From: Paguma larvata
Lineage: Eukaryota; Chordata; Mammalia; Carnivora; Viverridae
NCBI GenBank assembly: GCA_030068075.1
Contig: CM057825.1
Coordinates: forward strand, 80,553,123 to 80,617,122
Direction: 5' to 3'
DNA: 64,000 bases
The translations under genes and the position numbers were made by a program. This document shows positions 46,865 to 58,065 of the stretch, piece after piece (positions within the stretch are counted from its first letter, which is position 1; the number at the start of each line of letters is the position of its first letter). The notes under the pieces are model-generated. The model was not told the DNA's origin and searched no databases. It saw only the letters and a program-made list of their open reading frames with translations.

Positions 46865-47175
46865 TCTAAGAGTTTGTTCAACAGCTGTTTGTTATGTTCC
46901 TGGCTCTGTGGTATGCAGTGGGCATTCAACCAGGCATCAGATAGGGTCCCTGTCCTCAAGAAACTGACATTCTGCTGGGGTAGATTAGCAACCATCAAAT
47001 AAATAGAGTTTTATGTCAGTTGGTGCTAAGTGCTATTCAAGAAAGAAGGAGAGAAAACAGGATAAGAGAGACTTTCGAGGGAAGAGGTTCTGTTTTACAC
47101 AGAGGGATTAGGGAAGGGGTTCCTGAGATGGTACTATTTGAATAAAGGACTGGTTCATACCAAAATTCAATGGAG
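46865..47175 (-). mobile_element. L2 3' end
   Basis: GTTCAACAGCTGTTTGTTAT, CCCTGTCCTCAAGAAACTGA, GGTGCTAAGTGCTATTCAAG and GGTTCCTGAGATGG are the reversed L2 terminus and 3' untranslated region. Confidence 0.65.
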
Positions 47176-48164
47176 TAAAAAATAACAAGTACAGTGTTCT
47201 TGTGGACCTACAGCATAGGATGGAAGAGAGAGACAGTTCATTAGAATTCATGTCAACTCCAACAATGCCTTTGGCTGCAATGTGACATGGATATTCAGAA
47301 AAGACCCTTGAGTTCTCATTAGGGTCTCATTGCCAGAAAGCTACCATATCCTGGCCTTGAAATGCTGCAGAGTTCAATAGTCTTGCTAATAATATGAATC
47401 TGGGATGGTAAGGACCACTGAACAATCCCAGTTTGGACACTGATTTAGTTTATCATTGCACCTGGTCCCCAGTGATGACAGGAACAAGCAAGGTAATTAT
47501 CCAACTCCAGGGAAAAACAAATCAAGATACTTGGACCGCACAATACACCATAGTTATTCTTTTTGACAGGTTGTCATGGTGTGTTAAATAAAATTTCTCA
47601 TCTACACATCTGAGGGTGAGAAGTGACATGGCATAGAAGCTTCAGTGAGAATTTAACTGGCTATCTGGGGGAAGTTTTACCTTTAAGACAAAAATCACTT
47701 GTTTACTTACGCAAACCATTATCCATCTGCTTTCTTATGTCTGAATCTTCGCTCTTAAAGTTCAGGTTTTGCCTTGGTTAGCATTTTTTTTTTTTGTCTA
47801 TTAGAAACAGAACTCAATCAAACAATCTTATGAGGAACTTGAGAGATTTATTAGGGACACACAAGGCAATAGCATGGAACCCAAGGAAGGAAGTCAGTCA
47901 AGGCTCACAAGATGCTGGAATTCCAACTAGAAAATCATAAAGAATGGAAGTAACTTTTCCTAGGTCTCTGGGGTCTCATAGTCTCTGGTCTTTGCCTCTC
48001 TCTGTTTCTTTTGTGGCTCTCTCCGAAGAGTGGCTTTCTAGGTTTCTCTGAGCACATGGCTGCTCTAGCTTCTGTTGGTACATTACTTCCTTGTTCATTC
48101 TTAAAAAGAGACTCACTAGAACTAGTCCTATCCAATGAATAATTACATGTAAAAAGCAAGTTAT
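47176..48164. other. Unannotated sequence
   Basis: No gene or repeat family is recognised. A T-run at 47787-47796 is the only notable feature. Confidence 0.5.
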
Positions 48165-48380
48165 AAATAAATATACATGGTGTAATCCTATTCTATAAAC
48201 AGTGTTAGCACATGTATATATGCGAAGAAAGGAAAGAAATGCACTAAAGAGTTTTTGATGGTTATCTCTATGTGATGGGATTATGTGTGATTTAATTTTT
48301 TTCTTTGAGTATGCGTGTACTTTTCCATCATTGCCATATAGTATTTTTGTAATTGTGAAAATTATTGAATAAAAAGATGA
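48165..48380 (+). mobile_element. Ancient L1-type 3' end
   Basis: TGGTTATCTCTATGTGATGG followed by GATTATGTGTGATTTAATTT and an A-rich end matches the same old 3' region as 955-1155. Subfamily is unknown. Confidence 0.45.
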
Positions 48381-48874
48381 GGTTGAAATACATGTAGTAA
48401 ATCCAAGTGGTCTAGGACTAAACTGTGAGTCGGGTATCCCCCATATCTAGAGTGCAGGGAGGGGAGGGCTTGCCGAACTTGGTGGCCAACTGTACGGGGG
48501 GAGGTAGCAAGAAAGACTTCACAAACAAAGAGGGGATGACTCTTTATTTCTCCATTTATTTAATGATTTTAAAGAAACTATCCTCAGATAGTTGTCAGTA
48601 CCATTATAGGAAGAGCATTTGTAAGTAATGATGACATGTTCCCTAGGTCTCTGGATTTTCTTTTTCCTCTTGCTTTACTTGTACAGCTGTATGTTGTCTA
48701 AGATTCAGTCAGTCCTATAGCATCCCACGTTGTAGGACTGACTACTTGGTAACATCCAGGCGATAAAGCTGAGATCCTGAGTTCCATTTATTCTCTGACT
48801 TGCCTCCTTCTTGGAAGACATCAGAGTGATCTTGTTGGTTTCTCTCCCTCTACAAGTTACCATATGAATGAGCT
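48381..48874. other. Unannotated sequence with a hairpin
   Basis: It contains the inverted repeat at 48707-48743. No gene or repeat family is recognised. Confidence 0.5.
48707..48743 (+). other. 37-nt hairpin (11 perfect pairs plus wobble)
   Basis: AGTCAGTCCTA (48707-48717) is the exact reverse complement of TAGGACTGACT (48733-48743). In a plus-strand RNA four more pairs follow inward (two Watson-Crick, two G-U), leaving a 7-nt loop. It is short for a microRNA precursor. Confidence 0.7.
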
Positions 48875-49375
48875 GGTTATTAGAGGCTTTCTCTGGCTCC
48901 CACCACCCATGAGGTCAAGTCCACATAGTTTAGCATAGCAAAGAAAGCCCTCAGTGCCCTGGTTCCTGCCTACTTGCCATCCTGCCCCCACCCTCTCACT
49001 TTGCCTACATCAACACTAAGTTGCTTGTGGTTCTTTTAACACACCATGGCATTTCACACTTACTTACATTTGTATATACTATGCCTTCCTTCTGGAATGT
49101 TCCTCTCCTCCCTTGTCTGCTTGGAAAACTTCTCTTCCTTCCTTCTGCTCAGACATTACAATTTTGGATGGATTTCTTTGAAATCACAAATAGAAGCTAT
49201 TCTCTGTGTACTTTGTGCCTTCAGGCATCTCTGATATTGCTTCTACATGACCACATAGTAATTTCTTTGTTTACATGCCTATCTCTCCTCCTAGAGGGCA
49301 AGAACTATTTCTTTGTTTCTGAATCCTCAGTCTTATTACCTAATAGATGCTCAATAAATGTGTCTTAAACAAATA
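48875..49375 (+). mobile_element. L2 3' region, well preserved
   Basis: Ordered L2 blocks include GCCCTCAGTGCCCTGGTTCC, GCATTTCACACTTACTTACA, TTCCTTCTGGAATGTTCCTC, CTAGAGGGCAAGAACTATTT and AGATGCTCAATAAATGTGTC. The 115-codon plus frame at 49021-49368 lies in this untranslated region and is not a gene. Confidence 0.85.
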
Positions 49376-49464
49376 CATAAATAATTCCAATCTGGGACTC
49401 CTGCAAATATTGTGTATTAAAAGGTACAGAGGACTACAGGGAAAGGGAAGGGGGAGATAGGCTG

Positions 49465-49655
49465 TAAGAGAGGCTTTACAGACATTATTTCCTCTAATCC
49501 CCAGAATAGCCATGTGAGATTTTTATTATTCATCCCATTTTACAGATTAGGAAACCGTAGCTTGGAGAGATTAAAAAACTTGCCCCAAGTCCTGCTTCTA
49601 GAAAGCAGTAGAACTGGGACTTAAACCTATGCTCTATGCCCTTTTAACTGCAGAA
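49465..49655 (-). mobile_element. MIR
   Basis: CTCTAATCCCCAGAATAGCC, CATCCCATTTTACAGATTAG, GAAACCGTAGCTTGGAGAGA and ACTGGGACTTAAACCTATGC show the reversed MIR order. Confidence 0.88.
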
Positions 49656-49771
49656 TCAGTGTGAATCTGAACCTTTGTCTGCTACTAATGAGCCATGTAA
49701 TCTAAAGCAGTTTGTTTCATGTTCATTATGGTCAAGTTTTCACATCCGCCAAGCGAACTAACCTCTAAGGA

Positions 49772-49957
49772 ATTAGTTCTCAAACCCTGGTTGCACTTTA
49801 GAATCCCTTGGAAAGCCTTTATAAAATACTGATGTGTGGCTCTCCTACTGAGAGATTCTGTTATCATTGGTGTGGGGGTGGTGCCAGGATATCAGTATTT
49901 TTTCAAAGCTCCCCAGGTGATTCTACTGTGCAGCCAGAATTAAGAAGCATTGCCTTA
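49772..49957. mobile_element. hAT-type palindromic miniature element
   Basis: TTAGTTCTCAAACCCTGGTT at the left and CTGTGCAGCCAGAATTAAGA at the right are imperfect inverted terminal repeats. The interior TAAAATACTGATG ... CAGTATTTTTTCAAAGC is also inverted, as in MER-class Charlie derivatives. Confidence 0.7.
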
Positions 49958-49961
49958 GCTC

Positions 49962-50095
49962 AGTACTTCTTAAACTTTAATATGCATATAACTCATTTGG
50001 CGATCTTGTTAAATGAAGGTTCTGATTCAGTAGTTTGGAGGTGGGGCTCTAGACTCTGCAATTCTAACAGATTTTCCAAGTGCACTTAGGGTAGG
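49962..50095. mobile_element. Second hAT-type miniature element, adjacent
   Basis: CAGTACTTCTTAAACTTTAA, TTCTGATTCAGTAGTTTGGA, GGTGGGGCTCTAGACTCTGC and TTCTAACAGATTTTCCAAGT match a MER-class element. It starts about 5 bp after the preceding element ends. Confidence 0.65.
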
Positions 50096-52489
50096 GAGCC
50101 TGCATCCTATTTGACCAAATCTAAATTACCCAAACAAAGATACTTGTTGCTATCACCAGCTCTACAAAGTGAAATGCAGCTTCTATTGTCCATTCAACTC
50201 AGCTTCTATGGACCTACAGTCTTTGACCCTGAATGGCCCTGACCACCATCATCTTTACAGCTAGGGCTGGTAATTGGCTGTGGTTCATCTCTTAACAGGT
50301 TTTCAGAGATTAGGAAGGAAGGTAGGAAAAGACCTAGCTTGGGGCATAGTTGTAAAAGGACCTTCGCTAGCAATCAGAGCAGCAGAGAGAATCAACCAAA
50401 ATACCAGGGAATTTAGAGTAAGGCACAATGGAGGGTATGGCAAGGCTGGTTGAGGTCTAAAAGCTAGTAGAGTAATGGGTGTGTTGAGAGGGTGAAGGGA
50501 GGTGAAGGCAAAGGGATAAGAGAACTGTTAAAGTTTAACTAAGGGCTTAGAAAGAGACAAGATGGCGTCCTGTGAGACCAAGCTGTCAACAATCATTAAT
50601 CAGTTAATATTCAGCTGTTCACTATCTACTACCTACCAGTCCTGAGCTGGGTGTGTGTTCTGTGGAAGGGTGTGTGGGATAAATGGTTAGTGTAAATGCT
50701 TGTGAGCCAGGGAAGAAACCTGGCTTGCAAAGGCCCTGTTCTGACAAAGAGTGGATCCTGAGTTTCCAATCAATCCATGATATCACTTCATAGTGAGGAC
50801 CCACGGGTAATTTGTAATTGACAAGTGCTACACCTCGGTGGAGCAATCTCCTTGAACTCAATATTCACATCCCTGCGTGAGTGTGGATGCAGTTCAGAAT
50901 GTTTGGTGTTCATATTGCCAATGAGAGGGGGATTTGTCCCTTTATAGGGAAAAAGCAAGAAGCAAATTTAAAGTGAATCAGACATTAGGGAGAATTTCCT
51001 TCCCCCAAAGTTTGAAGAACCACTGATGGGTCACTGATGGAAGGAACTGTAGGTCCTTATTCTCTGCAAATTTCAAAGTTTTTCTTTCAAGTTCAAATTC
51101 TGCTTGGCTTGAAGGCAGGGCAGGGCTCAGATGGCCTCTCAGGGTGATCTTCCGGCTCCAAGTTTTGTTCTGTGTTTGTGGCTTGGAAAATCCAACACCT
51201 TAACTGCTCAGATATCCCAGACACTGAATGTTTTTCACAGATTTTGTAGCAGGAACACCCTACTTCTTTGTTTAGTCACTTGAAAAGGAGGATTAAAGAC
51301 AAAAAAAAAAAAAAATCAGAGACTTGCCACAAATAGATGGAATGGAGCTTGTTTTGTGAAACAGTGCCTCAAATTGTGCCCGTATTCCTTATGGAAACCA
51401 AAGACAAAGGCAAGTCTGCTTTGTTCAAATTCAGCAGCACCGGGTCCCCTTGGCAGAATGCCATACATATCACCCCTTGCTTCAGCGATGTTTGTGCAAA
51501 ATTTTTCTTGGTGAGGCCTTGCTTTCTCCCAAGGAGCAAACAGGGTAGACATTCCTGATCCAACTCCGTATCACCAGTAATCTGACCTGCAATCTTGTAC
51601 CTGAATACTGAAACCTTGGGGTTCACTGCTCAAATATAATACTTGGGAAAAGAAGAAAAGGAGTAAAGAGACTCTTCTTAACCTTTGCAAATGTCACGTG
51701 CTATTTATATAACATTTACCACTTTTATTTTCTATAGCTCAGGATTTTGTGAGGAGAAAGGAACAGGCATCTTAAGTTAAACTGCATTCCTACAGGTTTT
51801 AAATTGCAGCTTCTCCTCTCTGAGGGCCACGCTAATTGTATGCACATCATTCTTCAGGGTCTGATTGCCTCGTAAACAACTTGAATTCTACTTTTTGGAT
51901 AATTTCTGAAACTGGCTTTCTAATAGCTTCAGGAGAAAAACAAAATTTTTTTTCTCCTAAATTAAGTAAATGACCGGTCCTAAAAGACAAGTTGCTATCT
52001 GTTGGATGGAAGTTTTGGAATTCTTTCAGTCTGTGTCATAATAAATGCAACAAGTTTTCATTTCAAATCCAATCTTATTAAATAAAAATTGTCCTTTTAT
52101 GAAGACTGGACTCAAATTCAGTTTCTCTTGTCTTGCTTGTGTAACCAGTAGAGGCCTGAACTTGACTGAATGAGTTGCTACGTGAAGGCTGGTAAGTAGT
52201 TTACAAATTCTAGAAAGGAAGAAGCCACAGAGTCTCAGTTTGATAACCTCATTAATTGTAGGTAGATAAGAAAAGCAAACAGAGGTTAATGCCACCCGGG
52301 GATAAAGAGAACAACGAACCTCCGGGAAATATGATAGACAAGCATGTAAATGCTGAGGACTCATCGAAGGCATCTGTTGCGACTACAATACAGGTGTCAT
52401 ATATTTGATCCTTTAATGAAAGTAGACATTTTTAGACCAAGAGCTTCTAAATAGCTGAAGTGTTGGAGTGTTTTAGAACCAATACACTG
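50096..52489. other. Unannotated, repeat-poor sequence
   Basis: About 2.4 kb in which I recognise no repeat except an A15 run (51301-51315). Frames of 73-85 codons overlap on both strands at 51316-51626, and a 115-codon minus frame lies at 52026-52373. None has a recognisable domain. Possible conserved non-coding DNA. Confidence 0.45.
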
Positions 52490-52810
52490 TATCTTGTCTT
52501 CAAATGGCCACACGACTAAATGCAGGAGTCGGTAAGCTGCAGGGCTCAGGCCGTCTCTGACCCGAAAGTTGTATTTTGTTGGGCCCCCATGTGTGTACGA
52601 ATGAATTTGTTGCAGCATCTTAAAATGAGGGTATTTCAAATAAAAATACAGATTTCTGGATTCTCTTGAAAAATGGGTAGGTTCTAAAAGAATTGGCCGT
52701 GCCCCCATTTGGTCTCATTTGGCTGGTAGTTGGTAGAGGTTGCCCCCTATGTGGGGCACATACTTTCTAGTTTGGCACAGGTGGGCTGAGACCCACTTTG
52801 CTCAAGTATG
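52490..52810. mobile_element. Possible ancient DNA transposon fragment
   Basis: ACTAAATGCAGGAGTCGGTA, AAAAATACAGATTTCTGGAT, CCCCCATTTGGTCTCATTTG and GGCTGGTAGTTGGTAGAGGT give me an impression of a dispersed mammalian repeat, but I cannot name the family. A 103-codon minus frame (52397-52708) overlaps it. Confidence 0.3.
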
Positions 52811-52994
52811 TTGCCTCTTTACCCCCTGTAGATGTTTGGGTTTTTTTTTGACCAAAACCAAACCCTGGATGCTTCACTCTAGCACAGGGATGGCAGCCTA
52901 CGGCAGCAAGGCCCATAGGTGCCACCTGAGACAAGGTGCATTGGTTTCTTTCATTGCCAGATGAAGACAATTATTTTCTTTTTCTTCTTGGGGA

Positions 52995-53115
52995 GGCACT
53001 ATAGCATTGATGAAGGACTTGGCTCTAGTGGTAATTTATTTCTTCTAACTGAGCGAATTCAGAAAATCCGCAGTCTTTTAGAGTCTCAGCTTCTTTATTT
53101 GTGAAATGAACGGTT
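52995..53115 (+). mobile_element. Weak MIR
   Basis: GTCTCAGCTTCTTTATTTGT followed by GAAATGAACGGTTCC matches the 'cctcagtttcctcatctgtaaaatg' block. The upstream part is barely recognisable. Confidence 0.45.
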
Positions 53116-53117
53116 CC

Positions 53118-53243
53118 TTGATTCATTTATTCATTCAACTAACAATTTAAGGCACCGCAGGTTCGAAGATGTACCAGAGTACTCAATTATAAAAGAAACA
53201 AACTGACGTACGGGCAGGCTCTGTGTCTGTGCCTAACACCTCT
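53118..53243 (-). mobile_element. L2 3' end
   Basis: GATTCATTTATTCATTCAAC, the reversed tandem tail of L2, is followed by AAGATGTACCAGAGTACTC-type sequence. The adjacent SINE cuts it off. Confidence 0.55.
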
Positions 53244-53255
53244 TTGAAAGTCTGA

Positions 53256-53481
53256 AATTTTAAAAAATATTTTTCTAATGTTTACTTATTTTCAGACCAA
53301 GAAATAGAGCATGAGCATGGGAGGGGCAGAGAGGGGGGGAGGGAGAGAGAGAATCCCAAGCAGGCTCCGCACCTCAGCACGGAGCCTCACATGGGGCTCT
53401 CAATCTCACGAACCATGAGATGGTGACCTGAGCTGAAATCAAGAGTCAGATTCTTAACCGACTGAGCCACCCAGGTGCCCC
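53256..53481 (-). mobile_element. CAN-SINE, older subfamily
   Basis: It carries the GAATCCCAAGCAGGCTCCGC body variant, like the copy at 698-906. The reversed head ends GACTGAGCCACCCAGGTGCC. Approximate target duplications TTGAAAGTCTGA (53244-53255) and TGGAAAGGCTGA (53482-53493) match at 10 of 12. Confidence 0.9.
53319..53343 (+). other. G-quadruplex motif inside a SINE
   Basis: Four G-runs (3, 4, 7, 3) with loops of 1, 6 and 1 base arise from the purine-rich complement of the SINE's TC region. Confidence 0.8.
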
Positions 53482-54384
53482 TGGAAAGGCTGAGTTTGAA
53501 TGCCCGTGGATGTTTTCCTACAGTCCCTGCCTCTCTTGGGCAGGCAGCCTCTCCATTACCTGTAGGGCCTGGCAGTCATCTGAGTTAATGAGTGACCCCC
53601 AACTCTAGGCCCCTGTCCTGCTAGGATGTCCTGTGTTTTATCTCTCTTATCCAACACTTGCCTCTCCTGTTACCTGGCCTCTCTCTTTTGTTCCCTTCCT
53701 GTCTCCATCTTCCCCAGCCTAAGGCTTGCCAGGGGCTTAGCTTTTAAAGTCCGCCATAGAATTTCTGGAGAGAGAATTCTTTTGGCTTCATCCCTTTGTT
53801 GCTTTTCATCCTCACCTTGACAATAAGGACATGATTCTCAGTTTTACTCTGGAGTTTGGTTTACTGTTAACCGCAGTTCCCCCCCCCCCCCACCTCTTCT
53901 TTACAGCAGCTGTTCTTATTCTTCTAAACAGTTTTTAAAAGGCTTGAATTTGGAAATACGGTCGCTGTGCGCCTCTTCAGAGATTCATCCATAACTGTCA
54001 GAGCCTTTTCATTCCCTGTCTTTTGTATAGGTTTCTTTTATGAGCAGAGTAATTTGCATTTGTCTTTAATTCTTAATTTGTCTTTGCATTTACTGTGGAT
54101 GTAACATGCAGCTGAATTTGCATTTTCTTTTCACTTCCCTTCTCATGGACTGAGGCTGTCTGAGGTGTAAACCACGGAGACATTCAGGAGCGTGTTTGCT
54201 AAGTGGCAAACTTGGCTGCGCTGGTTTTATCTTATTCTTCCCTTCCCTTATTCTGAGTTGTCTTATTATATTTAGATGCCATAAAGTGTAACCAAACATA
54301 GCCGGTGTTTTCCAATCCATTCGTTACTTAACCCCATTAACCTTTAAACTGCATTTATACTCATCAGAAGAAGAAACCTTCTGT
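53482..54384. other. Unannotated sequence with a C13 run
   Basis: Thirteen consecutive C occur at 53879-53891. Frames are 76 codons or fewer and no family is recognised. Confidence 0.5.
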
Positions 54385-54560
54385 ATGAGGGTCTCATTAG
54401 ATTCTTGAGTACAGAAAGCTGGGGATTTAATTCTGTCCTTATCACTAATCATTTGGATACATATCATGTAGCTTTCTGGTCCTCAGTTTCTTTGTCTGTG
54501 GAAGAGGACTAATACTAGCTTTCTGGCTCTTTCAGAGTTCTCTGAAAGTACATACACATG
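54385..54560 (+). mobile_element. MIR
   Basis: GGGGATTTAATTCTGTCCTT, CCTCAGTTTCTTTGTCTGTG, GAAGAGGACTAATACTAGCT and GAGTTCTCTGAAAG keep the MIR order. Confidence 0.65.
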
Positions 54561-57500
54561 GTGGGGTGAGTGTGGAATCTTTTGAGGAGTGTCATATTCT
54601 AGACCAACATAAAGTACAGTGCCCCGAAGACCCCAGGGAGTTCTGTCCTTCAGCACTCCATTCAGCTTCTGCTTGGTTGATGACACAGCTTTGGCTCCAT
54701 GGAGTTTCACCAACAATGGCCACTGTGTTTCAAATCATATCAAAGTTTCCCATTAGCAAAGGTAAAAGGACCATGTTAAAATCCACCTACAGCCTCACAC
54801 TAGGGGCTTCTCTTCAGTGCTGTGAAATAACATTTAAACAGAAGGTTAATGCCTTACACTAAACCTGTAGTCCTGATGTGCCTACAAAAAGCATTAGTTC
54901 TAATTACTCTTCATAGAAAAGCAGAGACTAGAAGTGGCCCTATATATTCCAACATTCAATTAAAAGGTTGTTCTTGAGAAATAGGTTTTTTTATAAAAAC
55001 TGTGTTGCAGAATGTTGAGAAAATTGTTAGTTGCTTCTACAGCCCATTCTGTAACAATATGTAATTTTTTGCCTCTCTGAGAGGAGAATTTTAAGTCAGT
55101 GTGAACTAATTGTAGGGTTTATAAAAGTAGTTTTCAACAAAGTCCAGTGATTCCTTCTCACCACTTCCCTTCATCAGAACTTAATTACCAGAAGGCTCTT
55201 GAGGCATTGGAGGGCTGTGTAGATTTCTTATAAAATGTACCAGGTCCCAGAGAAAGAGCTATCCCCTTAAACCATGAACCTCTTGCCTCCCTGACACCCA
55301 CTCCTGCCCCAGAATTAGATCTTTCTGTTGGAACTGTTTGAGACCTACGGAATTAATGGATTTATCTGAATCAGAGGGTCAGTTTGATAGGTTAGAGAGT
55401 GGGACCGTTTATTCCCTGGTAAGGATCCATTTCCCCTCAATTTTTCTTATTACCTCTTTACTACTCCAGGAACCCTTGTTTTGGGTTGAGGAAGAGGAAA
55501 GGTCTCAGTTACTTTGCAGAGATCTCTACTCCAGCTGGTTCAAATGTGGATAATAAGGAGTTTGGTGAGAATCTAAGCCCACTGCTATTGAGACATACCC
55601 CAAAAACCCAGAGGCCAGATGTCAGAAAAGAAAGAGGAAAAAAACCAAAACCCTCAGGTTGAGAGGTCAGAAAAGTGCAGAGGACATCACTAGGAAAAAA
55701 CAAACCAAACCAACACCCTAGTTTTAGATAAACTGAGGAAACCAGTGCTTTTCTTGAAATTTCAGAATGAAAGGTTGGGTTCAGAGGGTTACATTTTTTT
55801 TTGTAACCTATCAGCTAATATTTCATTGTAGCAGGAATGTTCTTCACTACAATCTTTGTAGTTGCAAAAGATCCTACTGTTTTCTTGGAGTTTGCCAGAA
55901 CTTTTTGACACTGTTAACTCTAAACTATGAATCAGAGGAAATGGATTTATTGTCCTATTTACCCTTGCCCGAGTAGATGAAATGCAAACTTCATTTCAAC
56001 TGATTTCTTTGGAAGCAGCTTCCCAATTTCTGTGGTTGGGAGGACAGGCCATTTCTTCTTTAACACTCGACCAGCTTCAAGGGGGTAACTATAAATTCTC
56101 TTCTGACCTAATACCTTGCCTAGGGGAGGGTTATTTTCACTCCAGATTGCTGACTGACTTCCTTCCTGTAGTGCTGGAAAGCCTTGTTCAAAGATCTCAA
56201 AGACTGGCTGCATCTCTTTCCTAATGAAGCACCCTTAGCTTGAAGCTGGGGGAGAAAGTCCATCTGGCTTCTGCCATATGTGTGTATGCTGTCAAACCAG
56301 TAAACACAGCAGAGTTTGCTGACAGTGAGGAGTTTCAGTTAGTCAGTCATAAATTAGAGATGAGATATGCTGTGTTCCTGCTGCTGCGAGCTTTCACACT
56401 CCAGAAAGGAATCTCGACTTACCTATCCTGAGGAGGAAGAAGAAAATGTGGATCGAGGAGGGCATCTGATCGGATGCCACAGCAAGTCCAACACACAGAT
56501 ACTCTTCAGAGACAGTGAGAATATGCACGGGATTAGGAAGCCAAAATCACTTCCTAACCACCTGATTTCTATCTGTTTGCTTATTGGTACATTGGCTCTT
56601 TTGTTTTAACACACATATATCTAATGATGGGATTCCCCTCCCCCCTTGGGGTGGGTATTGGGGAACAATTCCGTGAAGACTCTTTAAAAAACACTCCTGT
56701 GCTTGGTGAACTTATGTATAGATTTTCCCCAAATGTGCCTTATTCTTGTCAGATAATCAGATAGGGAGACAATAATTAAATTTTAATGCAGCTGTCTTTT
56801 TAAAGAGAAAAGTGCTTTCTGATTCCTAATGGCAAAATTTCATTATTATGATTTTACTGCTTTTAGACCAAAGGAGAGTTTACATTGAAGCTGCAAAGAT
56901 GCACAGCAAAACTATTCCTTTAAGACGTTTTAGTTTCATTTATGGGCTTGTGTTGAGGTGTGTTTTAATGCATTACATTTAAAACAGACCATGATATATT
57001 AGACTATTTCAACATTTAAACTAGTGTAGCTTCAGATGACATTGTTATCTGTATCCAAAGGTATTACCATGGGAGGGTCATAATTTCTAAAACAGATGAT
57101 CGCACTTTTTATTCTGAGCATCCTTCTTACCGAAGAGGTCCTGTGACCCCCACACATCTTCAGACCTTCTCACTTTAAAAAACAATAAGATGTTAAGATA
57201 CTTAGAATACTGTGAGAAGTAGAAAACTCATGCCAATCTATTTTATTTGGTTAGTTCAGAAATGGTCAGCCCCTGTTCTCAGCCATGTTTTGTTTCTTTG
57301 AGTTTGGGATTTAGGGCAGGGGAAGAAAGGTGCTGATGTATGGGGTAAGCGAAATAAGGAAGTTTCTAATTCATAATAAAAGGCTGTTTGGGAAAGAGGA
57401 GGGGAGGGGGCCAAGATTGTGGTTAGCCAGAAAAGGGACTGTTGGTTTTATTCTAGTCCCAGAAATAAACACTATAGGCCCTTTGAAATTCCCTGTCTGA

Positions 57501-57564
57501 TAGCTAGTATGAGTAGGATTGATAGATTTTTAGAAAAGTTTCAGATCTTGTGTATGTAATTGGT
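54561..57564. other. Unannotated, repeat-poor sequence
   Basis: This 3.0 kb interval is the longest in the window without a repeat I can name. Overlapping frames on both strands (for example 55959-56213 minus with 55982-56224 plus) argue against coding. Candidate conserved non-coding DNA, but no comparison is possible here. Confidence 0.45.
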
Positions 57565-57622
57565 TGTGGCCATTATTCAATATTCAATAATTCAATAATA
57601 ATGTGGCCATTATTCAATATTC
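57565..57622. repeat. Local tandem duplication, 37-bp period
   Basis: TGTGGCCATTATTCAATATTC occurs at 57565-57585 and again, identical over 21 bp, at 57602-57622. The intervening sequence repeats the TTCAATA theme. Confidence 0.85.
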
Positions 57623-57629
57623 GATTGCT

Positions 57630-57765
57630 ACGGTAGGTGAAAGAGTACCCCTCGCAAATTCTTGACCAGTTCGAATCTCTAAATATGACCTTATTAGGAA
57701 ATTGGGTTTTTGTGAATGTGATTAGTGGAGGACCAAGATGAAATCATTATGGATTAGGATCTAAT
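57630..57765 (+). mobile_element. MLT1-type (MaLR) LTR fragment
   Basis: AATATGACCTTATTAGGAAA, GTGAATGTGATTAGTGGAGG and ATTATGGATTAGGATCTAAT match the MLT1 order 'aatgtgaccttatttggaaa ... gtaattagtt ... gattagggtgggccctaatcc'. Confidence 0.65.
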
Positions 57766-57805
57766 CTTGTACTTACCGTATTATACCACTTGCCACATTT
57801 AGTTG

Positions 57806-57920
57806 TATTTATTTATTTATTTAGTTTTTAAGTAGGCTCCGTGCCCAACATGGGGCTTGAACTCATAACCCGGAGATCCAGAGTCATGTGCTCTACTGAC
57901 TAAGCCAGCCAGGCACCCCT
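57806..57920 (-). mobile_element. Short, old CAN-SINE without a TC-rich region
   Basis: The ATTT-repeat tail (57806-57829) joins directly to AGTAGGCTCCGTGCCCAACA, TGGGGCTTGAACTCATAACC and a reversed head GACTAAGCCAGCCAGGCACC. It lacks the long middle of the other copies and has no clear target duplication. It is probably an older carnivoran subfamily. Confidence 0.8.
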
Positions 57921-57929
57921 GTAATTCTT

Positions 57930-58065
57930 TAACTTATTGCTTTCCCCATTAGAATCTAAGCTCCATGAGATCAGGCAAAGCATCTTGTTTTGCTACATTT
58001 TATCCCCAGCACCTAACTTTGTGCCTGGTAATTTGTAGTTAATAAATATAAACTTGAATGCATAC
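57930..58065 (+). mobile_element. L2 3' end
   Basis: TCTAAGCTCCATGAGATCAG, TTTATCCCCAGCACCTAACT and GTGCCTGGTAATTTGTAGTT followed by AATAAATATAAACTTGAATG match the L2 terminus. Confidence 0.8.

Noticed and set aside
49021..49368. 115-codon plus frame as a possible gene
   Set aside because: It lies inside an L2 3' region whose blocks are recognisable on both sides.
56461..56478. GGCATC-TGATCG-GATGCC mini-hairpin
   Set aside because: A 6-bp stem is common by chance.
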